Shown here: piece after piece, positions 26,034 to 35,506 of the stretch | How the letters are laid out: every line of letters begins with the position of its first letter | Position numbering within the stretch: the stretch's first letter is position 1 | From: Akkermansiaceae bacterium | GTDB taxonomy: Bacteria; Verrucomicrobiota; Verrucomicrobiia; Verrucomicrobiales; Akkermansiaceae | NCBI GenBank assembly: GCA_905182405.1 | Contig: CAJJBQ010000001.1 | Location: 620,001 to 684,000, forward strand | Length of the DNA stretch: 64,000 nt | Direction of reading: 5' to 3' | Translations under genes and position numbers: made by a program | The notes under the pieces: model-generated | Databases searched by the model: none | Told to the model about the DNA's origin: nothing | Seen by the model: only the letters and a program-made list of their open reading frames with translations

Positions 26034-29000
26034 ATGACCCACCGCATATTTCGAAAATCTCTTTCGCTCCTTAAGGGCATGGTCGTGATGGGCCTCGCAC
26101 TGATGTTGCAGATCCCCACTGCCAAGGCCACCAATTGGCAGGCCAATATCAAGCCGGGCTCGGACATTGTGATGAACGAGCTGCGCTGGCCCGTTTGGGA
26201 CGCGGGCACCTACTACTGCTTTTGGTATATGAGTTTCTATCCCAAATTTTCCTCTTTGTATGGCGGAGTGGCAGTCCATGGACCTGACAAAACACCGGGG
26301 ATGTTCACCTCCTACTGGTGTGTCACGGAGGCCGTCTATGAGGGGCCGGAATTCTATAGCAAGGGCTTCGGAGCGGAAGGCTCGAAGGGCGGGGCAAACG
26401 GGGCGCCCACTTTTCAGCGGCCCAACTCGTGGTATCGCATGGTGATGCGAACCTTTCCGCCCACCCGGGGAGCGAAAGGAAAAACCAATGTCGGCTGGTG
26501 GGTCAAAGATGTGGAGCAGAATAAATGGTATACCCATAGCGTGCTTCGCATTTCCAAGGCGGTGACCGGATTTCAGGCAAATAGCGGATTTGTGGAAGCT
26601 CTCGCGCCCGAGTCCACCGCGCGCGCCTTCGAACGTCGACTCGGATACTGTCGTCTCAACGGTGAATGGCACGCCTCGCCCCTCAGTGCAAATGACGACA
26701 GGAAATTCAAATTGATCGCGAACGATACCGTTGTCCGCTTCGATCGTTCGGGACCCGATGGCGGAGCAAAGAAAGAACAAACCTTCTTCCCAACCAAACA
26801 ACCGGCGATGCCGGCCTTGGACCAACCTGCGATCGATCAAGCGGAAGCGCACGCTTGGGGCAAGCAGGTGAGCGTGAAGTGGAAGATTCCGCAAAGCGCG
26901 TCACCGCAACTCGCCTACAAGATCGAGGTCTTTACGGATCGCGAGGCAAAGGGCGAGCCGATTGCCACCTGGGAAGATGCCGCTCCCCACATCATTAACA
27001 AACGGCTGGATTTGAAGGATCCTGCGAAATCGGTGAGACTGACGCTAACTGATATTTTTGATCAGGAAATTGCGGTCGTGATCCCCGTGAAGTATCCTAC
27101 GATTCCACTTACTCCCTCCACTGCGAGCAATACCCAGACCGGACTCAGCTACCTATACTACGAAAATAAAAACGGTGACGCATGGGAGGAGTTGCCCGAT
27201 TTTCCATCTCTTAAACCGGTCAAGCAAGGCTACCTCAAGACACTCGACGACACCGTGCGAGAGGATCGTGCCACCGGCTATGCGATCCATTACAAAGGCT
27301 ACCTTCGAGTTCCTTCCGATGGCTTGTATGTCATTTCGGCAGGCACCAGTGATGGCAGCCGCCTCCATATCGACGGCAAACTGGTTGCAGAAAATGATGG
27401 TATCCACAGCACCTCCCAAACTCTCTACTCGCTCCCGTTGAGCAAGGGACTGCGTGCTTTTGAGCTGGAGTATTTCAAAGGAGAGAATGACGGGAACAGC
27501 AGACAATCGACCACTGCAAAGATCGCCATTTCTTGGGAAGGTCCCGGCTTCGAAATGCGCAAGCTGACAAGAAACGACTTCATGTGTGATTTTGGCGCTG
27601 ACGTCCCTTTGGCGACTCTCACATCGAAGAGCGCCATCTCCGACGGCGTGCTGGAGGACAACTTGGCGGAGATTCAAGTGGGAATCGAGCGGCGTGGACA
27701 GGCGATTCAAAAATTGCAGATCTTTGCTGGAAAAGTGCTGCTGACGAGCAAACTTGGCAGCGAGATCGATGACAATGGCAAGGTCGATATTAGAGTCTTG
27801 CTTCCTGAAGGGAGGAATCAAATTTGGGGGCGACTCTGGTTTGGTGATGGCCATTCGATCGACTCCGCCAACGAACTCGAACTCGAAGCAAGAAACCGAA
27901 TCGCCGAACCATGGCAGTTTAATAGCATGTTGGAAGGTGGCTTCCCACTCGCAGTCCGGGGTGAGGTCGATAGCGTATCCTTCAGGGGAGAGGGCTACGG
28001 TTTTGTGCACCAGACAGTCGCCGGGGATTTCACGCTCACCGCTCGGATTGCGGACATGCCCCTGACTTCGAAAGAGAATGGATTGTGGCCCTCGAACTGG
28101 TTGGGTCTTTCGATCTTGAGCAAGCACTCAAATCCCAAAGTGCGCATCGCCGACAAGGGGCCTTATAATTCTGAGATCAGCCTCTTCCTGACCGCCGAAG
28201 GAAAGATGAAAGGCGGTAAGGATTTTCCTGACTTGGCCGGAAGTAACAAAAGTATCGCCTCATTCGAAGAGGATCACCGCTGGCTGAGATTGGTTCGGCG
28301 TGGCCGACGTTATCAATCATTCACCTCGGCGGACGGGAAGGCATGGCAGCTGGCCGATGAACGTTTTTTCACTCATGTACCCAAGGAGGTTTATGCCGGG
28401 GTCTGTTTCCGCTCGGGGCCGAACAAGAGCCGCAGCTTGTTTCAGGGCACCGTCGATCAAATTAAGCTGGAAAACAGCGTTCCTCCGGAGCTGCGCAAAA
28501 AGCCCAGAAAAGAAGATCTGATTCTCAAAAATCGTATTACTGCATTGGTGCAAGCCGAAAAAGATCCCCAAGTCTTGTATGCTAGGAGCGCGGGTCAGGG
28601 ACTGCTCAAATCTGACGACGGTGGAGAAACCTGGACCGCTGCAAACGGCAACCTAAATAATCCTGATGCCCTGGCCGTCCGCTCGGTGGCAGTGCATCCC
28701 GAGAACAGTTTTATCGTTCTGCGCGCGGGTGGCAGTGTCGTAGACGGAGAATTAAAGAGCGGGCTCTGGCGAAGTGCAGATGGCGGAGAATCCTGGAAAC
28801 TGGTGACGAGCGAGATCGATTTCGATGGCCTCGGTCCCACTACCCTGTTTGGCGAAGTGCTGAAGTTCTGCCCCCAAGACCCCAACATCGTGGTGGCCGG
28901 CGGGGAAACCAAAGGCCTCTTCATCAGCCGCGATGCAGGTAATACGTGGAACACTATTGCACTGGCCGGAGAACGGATCACGAGCATGGCCTTCAGTCCG

Positions 29001-29606
29001 CAACTCGACAAATCTTCCAAAGTAACAATACTCGTAGTAGGGACCTTTGCCGACAGTGAGTTTCAAACCCTTGGCCTGGGAAGACCGATCTCAAAGGTCG
29101 AGGCATCCGGACGAATCTATTGGCTCAAACTCACCAACGATAAAAAACCGATCAAGCCCAGCAAAGTTGCCGAGCTGGAAGACTTCGGTATCACCAACAT
29201 GGTTTTCGACACCCAGATGAATTTCGTGAATTTAGCCACCACGCGAGGCATCTATTACACTTGGGGCCATGGCGCCATGCATGCCAGGCGCAAGGTTGGT
29301 ACGTCGAACGATCGGCTCTTCACCGCCATCGGGGCGCGACCGTTTGACAAGTGGAGCAAGTTCACCTGCGCTGCGCCGTTCTCGGGAGAGGAGCAAAACC
29401 CGATCTACGTCACCAAGGAACGAAGCCGCAACTGGTCCGCACTTTCTGATCGTCAAAACGGTGCGCTTGTTTTGAATGCGGGCATCTCATGCTTGCTCCC
29501 GGATGCCGTGGAGGACAACACGTTTTACCTCTGCAATCGCCACGGGATTTTTAAGACCACCGACAGCGGGAAATCCTATACGCTCGTTTTGCGGACTAGG
29601 AAATGA
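26034..29606 (+). CDS. Exported multidomain protein: DUF3472, PA14, beta-sandwich, BNR propeller
   Basis: 1190 residues with signal peptide ending LALMLQIPTAKA. DUF3472 (about 35-220) is rich in Trp and Tyr (GTYYCFWYMSFYPKFSSLYG). A PA14 domain is centred at about 400-510 (GYLRVPSDGLYVISAGTSDG, SRLHIDGKLVAENDG). A concanavalin-like sandwich follows (about 640-815), with GFVHQTVAGDFTLTARI and RGRRYQSFTSADGKAWQ. From about 855 BNR/sortilin-type repeats appear, with Asp-box motifs SDDGGETWTA, SADGGESWKL, SRDAGNTWNTI and TTDSGKSYTL. All parts bind or process carbohydrates in known proteins, so I expect a secreted glycan-binding or glycosidase-like protein; no catalytic residues are assigned. It lies 26 bp after the FAD gene. 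Confidence 0.75.
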   Translation: MTHRIFRKSLSLLKGMVVMGLALMLQIPTAKATNWQANIKPGSDIVMNELRWPVWDAGTYYCFWYMSFYPKFSSLYGGVAVHGPDKTPGMFTSYWCVTEAVYEGPEFYSKGFGAEGSKGGANGAPTFQRPNSWYRMVMRTFPPTRGAKGKTNVGWWVKDVEQNKWYTHSVLRISKAVTGFQANSGFVEALAPESTARAFERRLGYCRLNGEWHASPLSANDDRKFKLIANDTVVRFDRSGPDGGAKKEQTFFPTKQPAMPALDQPAIDQAEAHAWGKQVSVKWKIPQSASPQLAYKIEVFTDREAKGEPIATWEDAAPHIINKRLDLKDPAKSVRLTLTDIFDQEIAVVIPVKYPTIPLTPSTASNTQTGLSYLYYENKNGDAWEELPDFPSLKPVKQGYLKTLDDTVREDRATGYAIHYKGYLRVPSDGLYVISAGTSDGSRLHIDGKLVAENDGIHSTSQTLYSLPLSKGLRAFELEYFKGENDGNSRQSTTAKIAISWEGPGFEMRKLTRNDFMCDFGADVPLATLTSKSAISDGVLEDNLAEIQVGIERRGQAIQKLQIFAGKVLLTSKLGSEIDDNGKVDIRVLLPEGRNQIWGRLWFGDGHSIDSANELELEARNRIAEPWQFNSMLEGGFPLAVRGEVDSVSFRGEGYGFVHQTVAGDFTLTARIADMPLTSKENGLWPSNWLGLSILSKHSNPKVRIADKGPYNSEISLFLTAEGKMKGGKDFPDLAGSNKSIASFEEDHRWLRLVRRGRRYQSFTSADGKAWQLADERFFTHVPKEVYAGVCFRSGPNKSRSLFQGTVDQIKLENSVPPELRKKPRKEDLILKNRITALVQAEKDPQVLYARSAGQGLLKSDDGGETWTAANGNLNNPDALAVRSVAVHPENSFIVLRAGGSVVDGELKSGLWRSADGGESWKLVTSEIDFDGLGPTTLFGEVLKFCPQDPNIVVAGGETKGLFISRDAGNTWNTIALAGERITSMAFSPQLDKSSKVTILVVGTFADSEFQTLGLGRPISKVEASGRIYWLKLTNDKKPIKPSKVAELEDFGITNMVFDTQMNFVNLATTRGIYYTWGHGAMHARRKVGTSNDRLFTAIGARPFDKWSKFTCAAPFSGEEQNPIYVTKERSRNWSALSDRQNGALVLNAGISCLLPDAVEDNTFYLCNRHGIFKTTDSGKSYTLVLRTRK

Positions 29607-29716
29607 AGATCCAATCAAAGCGCGCTACAAAAACATCTTCAACCAACGAGCCGTCCTCGCCCGTGAACCAGTTTGATGGGAATAAGAGACCGTCGAAAAA
29701 GAAGCTATGCTAGAAC

Positions 29717-29826
29717 TTATTTGATGACATTTCCTTCGATGTTCGTGAGTCGCCTCTCGATGCCATTGTGAGAGAAGGTCAGTCTCTCGTGATCGAGGCC
29801 GAGGAGACTGCCGGACAGGCGTCCGT
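29717..29826 (-). pseudogene. DUF1501 C-terminal remnant
   Basis: The leftward frame reads [20 protein letters not shown] then [15 protein letters not shown] and stops at 29717-29719. This matches the ending of intact DUF1501 proteins in the window (LHLMGLDHKKLTYRYSG, DYRLTDVHGTVVHD). An in-frame stop lies a few codons upstream and nothing else of the gene is present. It is the last piece of a deleted DUF1501 gene. The metallophosphoesterase gene begins beyond it on the same strand. Confidence 0.75.
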
Positions 29827-29854
29827 AAAGTCACAGAGCCCCGATGTTGTGCCT

Positions 29855-30778
29855 CTATTTTAGTGCGATGTGCCGTTCGCTGATGGCAGGATCAGCTTGG
29901 ACACCATCAGGGCGCTCCTTCCAAGTGGTCTTCATGCCGGTGAGTGAAAGAGCGCCATTCTTGATCTCCATGAAGGTGAAGAGTGACTCTGTGTAGGGCC
30001 ATGGTTTCCCATCTTTCCAAAGATAGGAGGCGCTGTTGATGCAAATGTGATGAACACCATCGCGCTCGAGATGCCAGTCCTTGTGCTGATGGCCACAAAT
30101 GACCGCGCGCGTTTTTGGTCGATTGAATTTGGTCGTGTGCTTCTTGATAAGATCCAGAATCGGCCGCTGCTGGGGAGAATCGGGGCGATGTCCAAGCGGC
30201 TGGTGAGTGTAAATGATGATCGGCAGTTTTGACTCTGCCAAAGTTGCGTCCAGCCAGGTGAGTTGTTCTGGATCGGCCCAGGTGAGCATGCTTGAATCGA
30301 GGTAGAAATTTGCGTTTCCGTAAGGGATATAATCGTCACCTTTCTTGAGATGATTCATGTCGAGGACAATGAATCTCCAGCCGCTCTGATCAAAGTGGTA
30401 GTAGCGGCTCTTCATTCCCCAGAATTTCTGGATCTCAGCCTTGGTGTCTTTGTCCATGTCGTGATTTCCAAGGACGTGGTATTTGTCAGCTTGAATGGCA
30501 TTCCACTCATTCATCAGCTTTTTGGCTGGTTCCTCACCAAAACAAAAATCACCCAGTTGGATCACGTGGTCAGGTCGTTCTCTTTCCACTGCTTTTTTAA
30601 AGACCTTAAATCGATCGATTCCGTCGGGAGCAAGATTACCAAAGTGGAGATCGGTAATCAGTCCAACTTTGATCTCGTTTTTTTGATCCTCCGGTTCCAG
30701 TGCAAGCGCGTATTTGGAGGTCCAGATACTGCCGAGGGTCGCGCCCGTAAGGCGATTGATCAGTTTACGTCTTTTCAT
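29855..30778 (-). CDS. Exported metallophosphoesterase
   Basis: 307 residues. The N-terminus MKRRKLINRLTGATLG is a Tat-like leader. All calcineurin-like motifs are present in order: GLITDLHFGNL (D-x-H), VIQLGDFCFG (GD), VLGNHDMDKD (GNHD), IIYTHQPLGH and VICGHQHKDWH (GHxH). It should be a binuclear metal phosphoesterase in the periplasm; the substrate is unknown. An AGGAGG lies about 27 bp before the ATG, further than usual. It is 105 bp downstream of the sulfatase gene on the same strand, so both may be co-transcribed. Its C-terminal tail (GMKTTWKERPDG) is typical of Verrucomicrobial members. Confidence 0.88.
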   Translation of the reverse strand: MKRRKLINRLTGATLGSIWTSKYALALEPEDQKNEIKVGLITDLHFGNLAPDGIDRFKVFKKAVERERPDHVIQLGDFCFGEEPAKKLMNEWNAIQADKYHVLGNHDMDKDTKAEIQKFWGMKSRYYHFDQSGWRFIVLDMNHLKKGDDYIPYGNANFYLDSSMLTWADPEQLTWLDATLAESKLPIIIYTHQPLGHRPDSPQQRPILDLIKKHTTKFNRPKTRAVICGHQHKDWHLERDGVHHICINSASYLWKDGKPWPYTESLFTFMEIKNGALSLTGMKTTWKERPDGVQADPAISERHIALK

Positions 30779-30883
30779 TTTCGAGCTAATTCCAAGATTC
30801 GGTTACCTCCTCAGATGAAGAACCTGCCGGCGATCATGCCAACTGGGGTAACGCTTTTTTCATCAAGAAATTGAGTGAGTATT

Positions 30884-32374
30884 CTAGAGCTTTGGAGGGG
30901 TCCAATTTGGGATACCACTTTCTTCGAGTTGTTTCTTGTAGCGGACCGGGAAGGGCTGGGTAGAGGACATGGGCGCGCTTTCGTTGACCATGAGGGGGCG
31001 GGCTTCCTTCCAGAATTGATCGTAGGCGGCACGCATCTTTTTGATGACCTCGGGATGCCTGGCGGCGATATCGCTGAGTTGGCCGGGGTCCTTGGTCATG
31101 TCGTAGAGTTTGTTTTCGACGAGGCGGTATTGATGGTTACGGACTGAGAAACCGGTCCACTGGTAGTCGTTGGGCTCCGAGCCTGTTTTCCAGCGTGCCT
31201 TCTGGGTGAAGAGGTAACGGTCAGGCCATGCTGACTTGGGATCGCGGAGGAGCGGGAGGAGGTTGCGGCCTTCGACTTGATCTTCGGGACCGGAGGTTCC
31301 GGCGAGGGAGGCGAGGGTTGGGAAGAGGTCGATGTGGGCGGCGATGTTTGGAATGTCACGGTTGGGAGGAAGGGTGCCTTTCCAGCGCACGAAAAACGGG
31401 ACGCGCACGCCGCCTTCGTCGGTAGTGCCCTTGAGGCCCTTTTGGCCGGCATTGAACATCATCATGGGCTTGCCGTCCTTGGATTTACCAAGAGGCTTGT
31501 TGGCTCGGCTCGATCCGGCTCCTGCACCGGTCATGCCGTTGTCGGACATGAAGATGAGAACGGTGTTCTCTTCGAGGTCCCACTCGGCGAGCTTTTTCAT
31601 AAGGTGGCCCATGTTTTCGTCGATGTTCTCGATCATGCCGTAGAAGCCGGCAGTCTTTGGAGTGAAGCCGAGGTCGGTGAAGCGCTTGGTGTTTGAGGGA
31701 GGGGCAATGAAGGGGCCGTGGGGTGCGTTGGTGGTGATGTATGCGAAGAAAGGCTCTTTCGTTTCCTTCTGCTCTTTAATCCAACCCATCGCGGCAGTGA
31801 AGAAAAGGTTGGTGCAGTAGCCCTTGGTTTTGACGAAGGAGCCATTGTGGCGGACGACGGGATCGAAGTATTTGTTTCCGGGTACGTCGGCGCAGGAGCA
31901 TTTGTAGCCTTGTCCGATGCCACCGGCGCCGTGGATGAAGACTTCATCGAAGCCGCGCTTGTGGGGTTGATGTGCCTCTTCGTCGCCGAGGTGCCATTTA
32001 CCAAAGATGCCGGAGGTGTAGCCGCCTTTTTTGAGGGTCTGGGGAAGAGTGGTGGCCTTGAGGGCCATGCGTTCGCGCTCGAGGATGGTGTGGGTGATCC
32101 CGTTTTTGAGCGGGTGCCGACCGGTCATGAGCGAGGAACGGGTGGGTGAGCAGGTCGGGCTGACGAGAAAGCGGGTCAGGCGCGTGCTTTGATCGTAGAG
32201 CGCGTCGAGGTTCGGGGTCTTAATCCAAGGGTGTCCGTGTTTTCCAACTGGGCCGTAGCCTTGGTCGTCGGTCATGACGACAATGATGTTGGGACGGGTT
32301 GAACTCTGAACAGCGAACAGTGAGCACGAACTTTGAACGATGAGGGCGAGGAGAAGGTGGACTGGGCGGATCAT
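30884..32374 (-). CDS. Arylsulfatase (type I, formylglycine-dependent)
   Basis: 496 residues with signal peptide MIRPVHLLLALIVQSSCSLF. Metal-binding DD in VVMTDDQGYGP (Asp36-37). The sulfatase signature CSPTRSSLMTGRH has Cys75, the residue converted to formylglycine by a maturase; GKWHLG follows. It also has FMSDNGMTGAG and RVPFFVRWKGTLP. The enzyme should hydrolyse sulfate esters of polysaccharides in the periplasm or outside. No maturase gene is visible in the window. Just upstream lies the remnant of a second sulfatase whose N-terminus was similar (GYGPAGEHGH against GYGPVGKHGH here), which suggests tandem duplication followed by loss. Confidence 0.92.
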   Translation of the reverse strand: MIRPVHLLLALIVQSSCSLFAVQSSTRPNIIVVMTDDQGYGPVGKHGHPWIKTPNLDALYDQSTRLTRFLVSPTCSPTRSSLMTGRHPLKNGITHTILERERMALKATTLPQTLKKGGYTSGIFGKWHLGDEEAHQPHKRGFDEVFIHGAGGIGQGYKCSCADVPGNKYFDPVVRHNGSFVKTKGYCTNLFFTAAMGWIKEQKETKEPFFAYITTNAPHGPFIAPPSNTKRFTDLGFTPKTAGFYGMIENIDENMGHLMKKLAEWDLEENTVLIFMSDNGMTGAGAGSSRANKPLGKSKDGKPMMMFNAGQKGLKGTTDEGGVRVPFFVRWKGTLPPNRDIPNIAAHIDLFPTLASLAGTSGPEDQVEGRNLLPLLRDPKSAWPDRYLFTQKARWKTGSEPNDYQWTGFSVRNHQYRLVENKLYDMTKDPGQLSDIAARHPEVIKKMRAAYDQFWKEARPLMVNESAPMSSTQPFPVRYKKQLEESGIPNWTPPKL

Positions 32375-32499
32375 GGGAGAGTGATACAGTTGGTGAGCGA
32401 TGGTTCTTTCTGTCTATGCGGTCCGGCATCTGAAATGAATTGCGGTGTCATCCCAAGATTATGAATCCGTGGGCTGAGTGAGTGGGATTTTATTCGGAG

Positions 32500-32604
32500 G
32501 TGCCCGTGCTCTCCGGCGGGGCCGTAGCCCTAGTCAGCCGTCATGATGATGTTGGGTTTCTCGGCAGCTGAGGAGAGGTTAATGAAGAAGAGTGAGCCGA
32601 TTAT
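32500..32604 (-). pseudogene. Sulfatase N-terminal remnant
   Basis: The leftward frame reads IIGSLFFINLSSAAEKPNII then MTAD-stop-GYGPAGEHGHL. It preserves a signal-peptide-like stretch and the KPNII...GYG start of sulfatases. It carries an in-frame TAG (in place of Asp or Gln of DDQGYG) and is missing residues. After GEHGHL homology is lost. The rest of 32375-32760 shows no gene; upstream in the same frame FVLENFDVIGTF may be the end of another lost protein. Confidence 0.65.
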
Positions 32605-32760
32605 GGGAGTGGGTGGTGGTTTTTTCTCAAAGGTGCCGATGACGTCGAAGTTCTCGAGGACGAAGCCGGGTGGGTCGACCTTGAGGTGAGAGAAACCTTT
32701 GTCGAATCAAGTGACGTTCCGCATTCCCATTATTCAAGGAGTTGTCTACAAGCAACGATC

Positions 32761-33831
32761 ATGACGCCCATGCCCCGCCGCCGCTTTCTCCAAGGCTCAA
32801 GCTTCGCTCTGCTATCATCCCATCTGACATTCGCGCAAGATCCAGGAAGGGCTCCCATCAAGGCGGGGCAGATTGGAACGAAGCATGCGCACGCTGCGGG
32901 CAAACTCGCAACGATGCTTGAGCTGAGTGACCTCTATGAGGTGGTCGGAATCGCTGAAGTTGATGAGAAGCGACGAGCGAAAGTAGCTCAGGGCAAGCCC
33001 TATCAAGGGTGCACTTGGGTCTCTGAAGATGCTCTTCTTTCAGATCCCGGCATTGAGGTCATTGCGATCGAGACCGAGATCGATGAGCTCGTTCCTACCG
33101 CCTTGCGATGCCTTCGAGCAGGCAAGCACATTCATCTTGATAAGCCGGCCGGGCAAACCCTGGCGCCCTGCCGTGCGCTGCATGCCGAGGCGAAGAAGCG
33201 CGGTCTGACGATCCAGATGGGATATATGCTGCGCTACAATCCTGCGTTTGAATTTCTTTTCAAGGCGGTGAAGGCGGGTTGGCTGGGCGAGATCACCGAA
33301 GTTCACGGGCACATGGGGAAACGGGCCTCGGCGTCCCTGCGTGAAGAACTCGCAGCCTACCCGGGGGGCGGTCTCTTCGAGTTGGCGTGTCATTTGATCG
33401 ACGCCCTCGTCACGGTGTTAGGGAAACCGGTGGAAGTGACATCCATCGCTCTCACTTCCCAGGACGATGGCTTCAAGGACAATCAGATTGCCACCTTCCG
33501 CTATCCAAATGCTCTCGCGACGATTGGCAGCAATCACAACGATCCCTTTGGCGGCCCGCGGCGGCAATTCGCGGTCATTGGCACCGAGGGCGCGATTGAA
33601 ATTCGCCCTCTCGAACCGGCCAAGCTTCGGCTTTCTCTCACCAAAGCACAGGGCTCTTTCTCTAAAGGAATCCATGAGGTCGATCTCCCCAAATCGGAGG
33701 GGCGCTACCACGGTGAATTTCGTGACCTGGCGAAAGTTGTCCGTGGTGAAAAAGCCTTCGCTTGGGGCGCAGCTCACGACATTGCGGTGCAGGAAATACT
33801 TCTCCGCGCTAGCGGCATGCCGTTGGATTGA
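32761..33831 (+). CDS. Gfo/Idh/MocA family oxidoreductase, Tat-exported
   Basis: 356 residues from the ATG at 32761. Twin-arginine-type leader MPRRRFLQGSSFALLSSHLT, then the NAD(P)-binding region. The conserved family motif is HIHLDKPAGQTLAPC (the EKP-like motif with Asp in place of Glu), followed by LTIQMGYMLRYNPAFEFLF. Further down are GGLFELACHLIDAL and a C-terminal GEFRDLAKVVRGEK. Members oxidise or reduce sugars and related polyols; exported, Tat-dependent members obtain their cofactor before export. It is convergent with the propeller gene (17-bp gap), and the substrate is not deducible. Confidence 0.88.
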   Translation: MTPMPRRRFLQGSSFALLSSHLTFAQDPGRAPIKAGQIGTKHAHAAGKLATMLELSDLYEVVGIAEVDEKRRAKVAQGKPYQGCTWVSEDALLSDPGIEVIAIETEIDELVPTALRCLRAGKHIHLDKPAGQTLAPCRALHAEAKKRGLTIQMGYMLRYNPAFEFLFKAVKAGWLGEITEVHGHMGKRASASLREELAAYPGGGLFELACHLIDALVTVLGKPVEVTSIALTSQDDGFKDNQIATFRYPNALATIGSNHNDPFGGPRRQFAVIGTEGAIEIRPLEPAKLRLSLTKAQGSFSKGIHEVDLPKSEGRYHGEFRDLAKVVRGEKAFAWGAAHDIAVQEILLRASGMPLD

Positions 33832-33848
33832 TCGTTGCCCCACGAGAT

Positions 33849-35384
33849 TCAATCTGCAGTGCCGAGGCAGATCAACTCCTTCATCGTCCGAGCGTAGATC
33901 CGGCCATCGCTGTAGGACAAACTCGACAAGGACCAGGTCTCGCCCGCGGGTCCGAGATCGCTGATCGAGACCAGGGCGCGTTCATTGAGGACTGCCGCAT
34001 TCCACTTTAACACGTAGACCATACCGATCATGGTCGGGATGTAGAGATGCTCGCCGATCACCGTCGGGCTGGCTGCGGAACAATGCCCCCAGCCGCTGCC
34101 AGCATTGCGCTTGTCCTGGGTGGCGAGAAAGCCCTTGGCGTTGCGCATGTCGTTGGAGATCGCTTTGCGCCAGAGCGTCTTGTCTTTACTGTTCTTCGCC
34201 CGCACAACCTGCACTGGAACTTCGAGATACTCGACCTTGCCCGTCTTCACCTGAACCCGTCCGATGCGGAATCCGGCGAAGGAGCGGAAGTAGTGGTAGT
34301 TGCCGACCAAAAGATTAGTCTGATAGGTGATCGGTTTTTTGGAGGTAGCCAGTTTTTGATCAGATTCGGTAAGGTATTTCCCGTCGATCTGACGGCAGAT
34401 TTGCACCCCTTCCGACAACGAAACCTTGTCACGAATTTTCCCGGTCTTGAGATCGACCGTCTCGTGATTCTTACCAACAAAGAGCGTCGCGAGTTCAGAA
34501 TTCCAGCAGGCATTCTGGTGCGATGCGTAGCCTTTGATTCCAAGATCCCAGATTGTTTTTCCATCGGCGGCATCAAGGAGCGAGATCCCGTAGGGCTCCT
34601 CCGGCGGTTGGTGCCCGCCGCCGCGAGCTGTGAGAATCGCAGCGGAGCCACCGGCACGATGGCCGGGCAGTGAGGTGCCGTGGATACCCGTCCCGGATTC
34701 ACCAGTCCACACGAGCTTGCCGGTCTTCAGTTCATAGGCATGCAACCAGGTCCAGTAGGCGCGTTCCCGGCCGAGCGATTTTGCCCCCGCCTTGGTCGTG
34801 ACTTTCGGATCGAAGTCGGATGATTTGACGCGAACGACAATCATTTTCCCATCGTGAAGGATCGGTTCGTGCTGGCGGGAGTGATGCCTGCCGAACGGAA
34901 CCCACTGCTTCGACCAGAGCTCCTTACCATCGAAATCGAAACATTTCATCGACCCACCGACATTGGTGAAACAGACCCGTTCACCATCGGCCACCGGCGA
35001 GGCCGCTGTGTTGTCGCTGAAGAGACTCGATAAATCAGTAAATCGGGTACCGGGGAGCTCGCGACGCCAGAGTTCTTTTCCCGTCGCCCCGTCAAAACAC
35101 TGTCCGACGATCAGCGAACCCGTTTCCGCATCCCCATCCGTCGGCGCATGCGAAGCGACGAAGACGCGCCCGCCCGAGACGACGACACTCCCTTGTCCGG
35201 TATTCGGCATGGGAACGCGCCACAGAACGCCCTCGTTGCGCGCGACGCTGAAGCTCAATGGAGCATTGCCCTCGACAACAAAATTGCCTCGGGGACCGGC
35301 TGCCTGGGGCCAATCATCGCATCGGGCAGTGCTGATCAGCAGGTGGCCTACGAGCAGCCAGGTAAGGGGAGTTAAGAATTGCAT
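33849..35384 (-). CDS. Exported PQQ-type beta-propeller protein
   Basis: 511 residues. I choose the ATG at 35384 (MQFLTPLTWLLVGHLLISTA) over an in-frame TTG at 35393. It opens with DDWPQAAGPRGNFVVEG, the standard beginning of Planctomycete/Verrucomicrobial PQQ-like propeller proteins. Repeated blade motifs follow: GATGKELWRRELPG, DFDGKELWSKQW, LKTGKLVWTGESG, LLDAADGKTIWDLG, QVKTGKVEYLEV. The family usually lacks enzymatic activity and acts as a binding or scaffold protein, though quinoprotein-dehydrogenase activity cannot be excluded. It lies 113-122 bp after the end of the 1652-residue fusion gene on the same strand, so it may be the last gene of that operon. Confidence 0.85.
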   Translation of the reverse strand: MQFLTPLTWLLVGHLLISTARCDDWPQAAGPRGNFVVEGNAPLSFSVARNEGVLWRVPMPNTGQGSVVVSGGRVFVASHAPTDGDAETGSLIVGQCFDGATGKELWRRELPGTRFTDLSSLFSDNTAASPVADGERVCFTNVGGSMKCFDFDGKELWSKQWVPFGRHHSRQHEPILHDGKMIVVRVKSSDFDPKVTTKAGAKSLGRERAYWTWLHAYELKTGKLVWTGESGTGIHGTSLPGHRAGGSAAILTARGGGHQPPEEPYGISLLDAADGKTIWDLGIKGYASHQNACWNSELATLFVGKNHETVDLKTGKIRDKVSLSEGVQICRQIDGKYLTESDQKLATSKKPITYQTNLLVGNYHYFRSFAGFRIGRVQVKTGKVEYLEVPVQVVRAKNSKDKTLWRKAISNDMRNAKGFLATQDKRNAGSGWGHCSAASPTVIGEHLYIPTMIGMVYVLKWNAAVLNERALVSISDLGPAGETWSLSSLSYSDGRIYARTMKELICLGTAD

Positions 35385-35506
35385 GGGGTTCAATCATCGA
35401 CAAAGCGGAAGCCAATTATACCCGCGAATGCGTTGTGTGGAAATGACTGCAGGGATTTGCTTTTGGGATGGGCTACTTGTGAGCGCCGTTGGGGGGAGAA
35501 AGGGGA

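Noticed and set aside
25824..28127. Leftward open frames antisense to the FAD oxidoreductase and DUF3472 genes
   Set aside because: No family resemblance, overlap the supported genes fully.
32620..32700. Possible end of another protein (FVLENFDVIGTF) before the sulfatase relic
   Set aside because: Too short, family not recognised, no defined limits.
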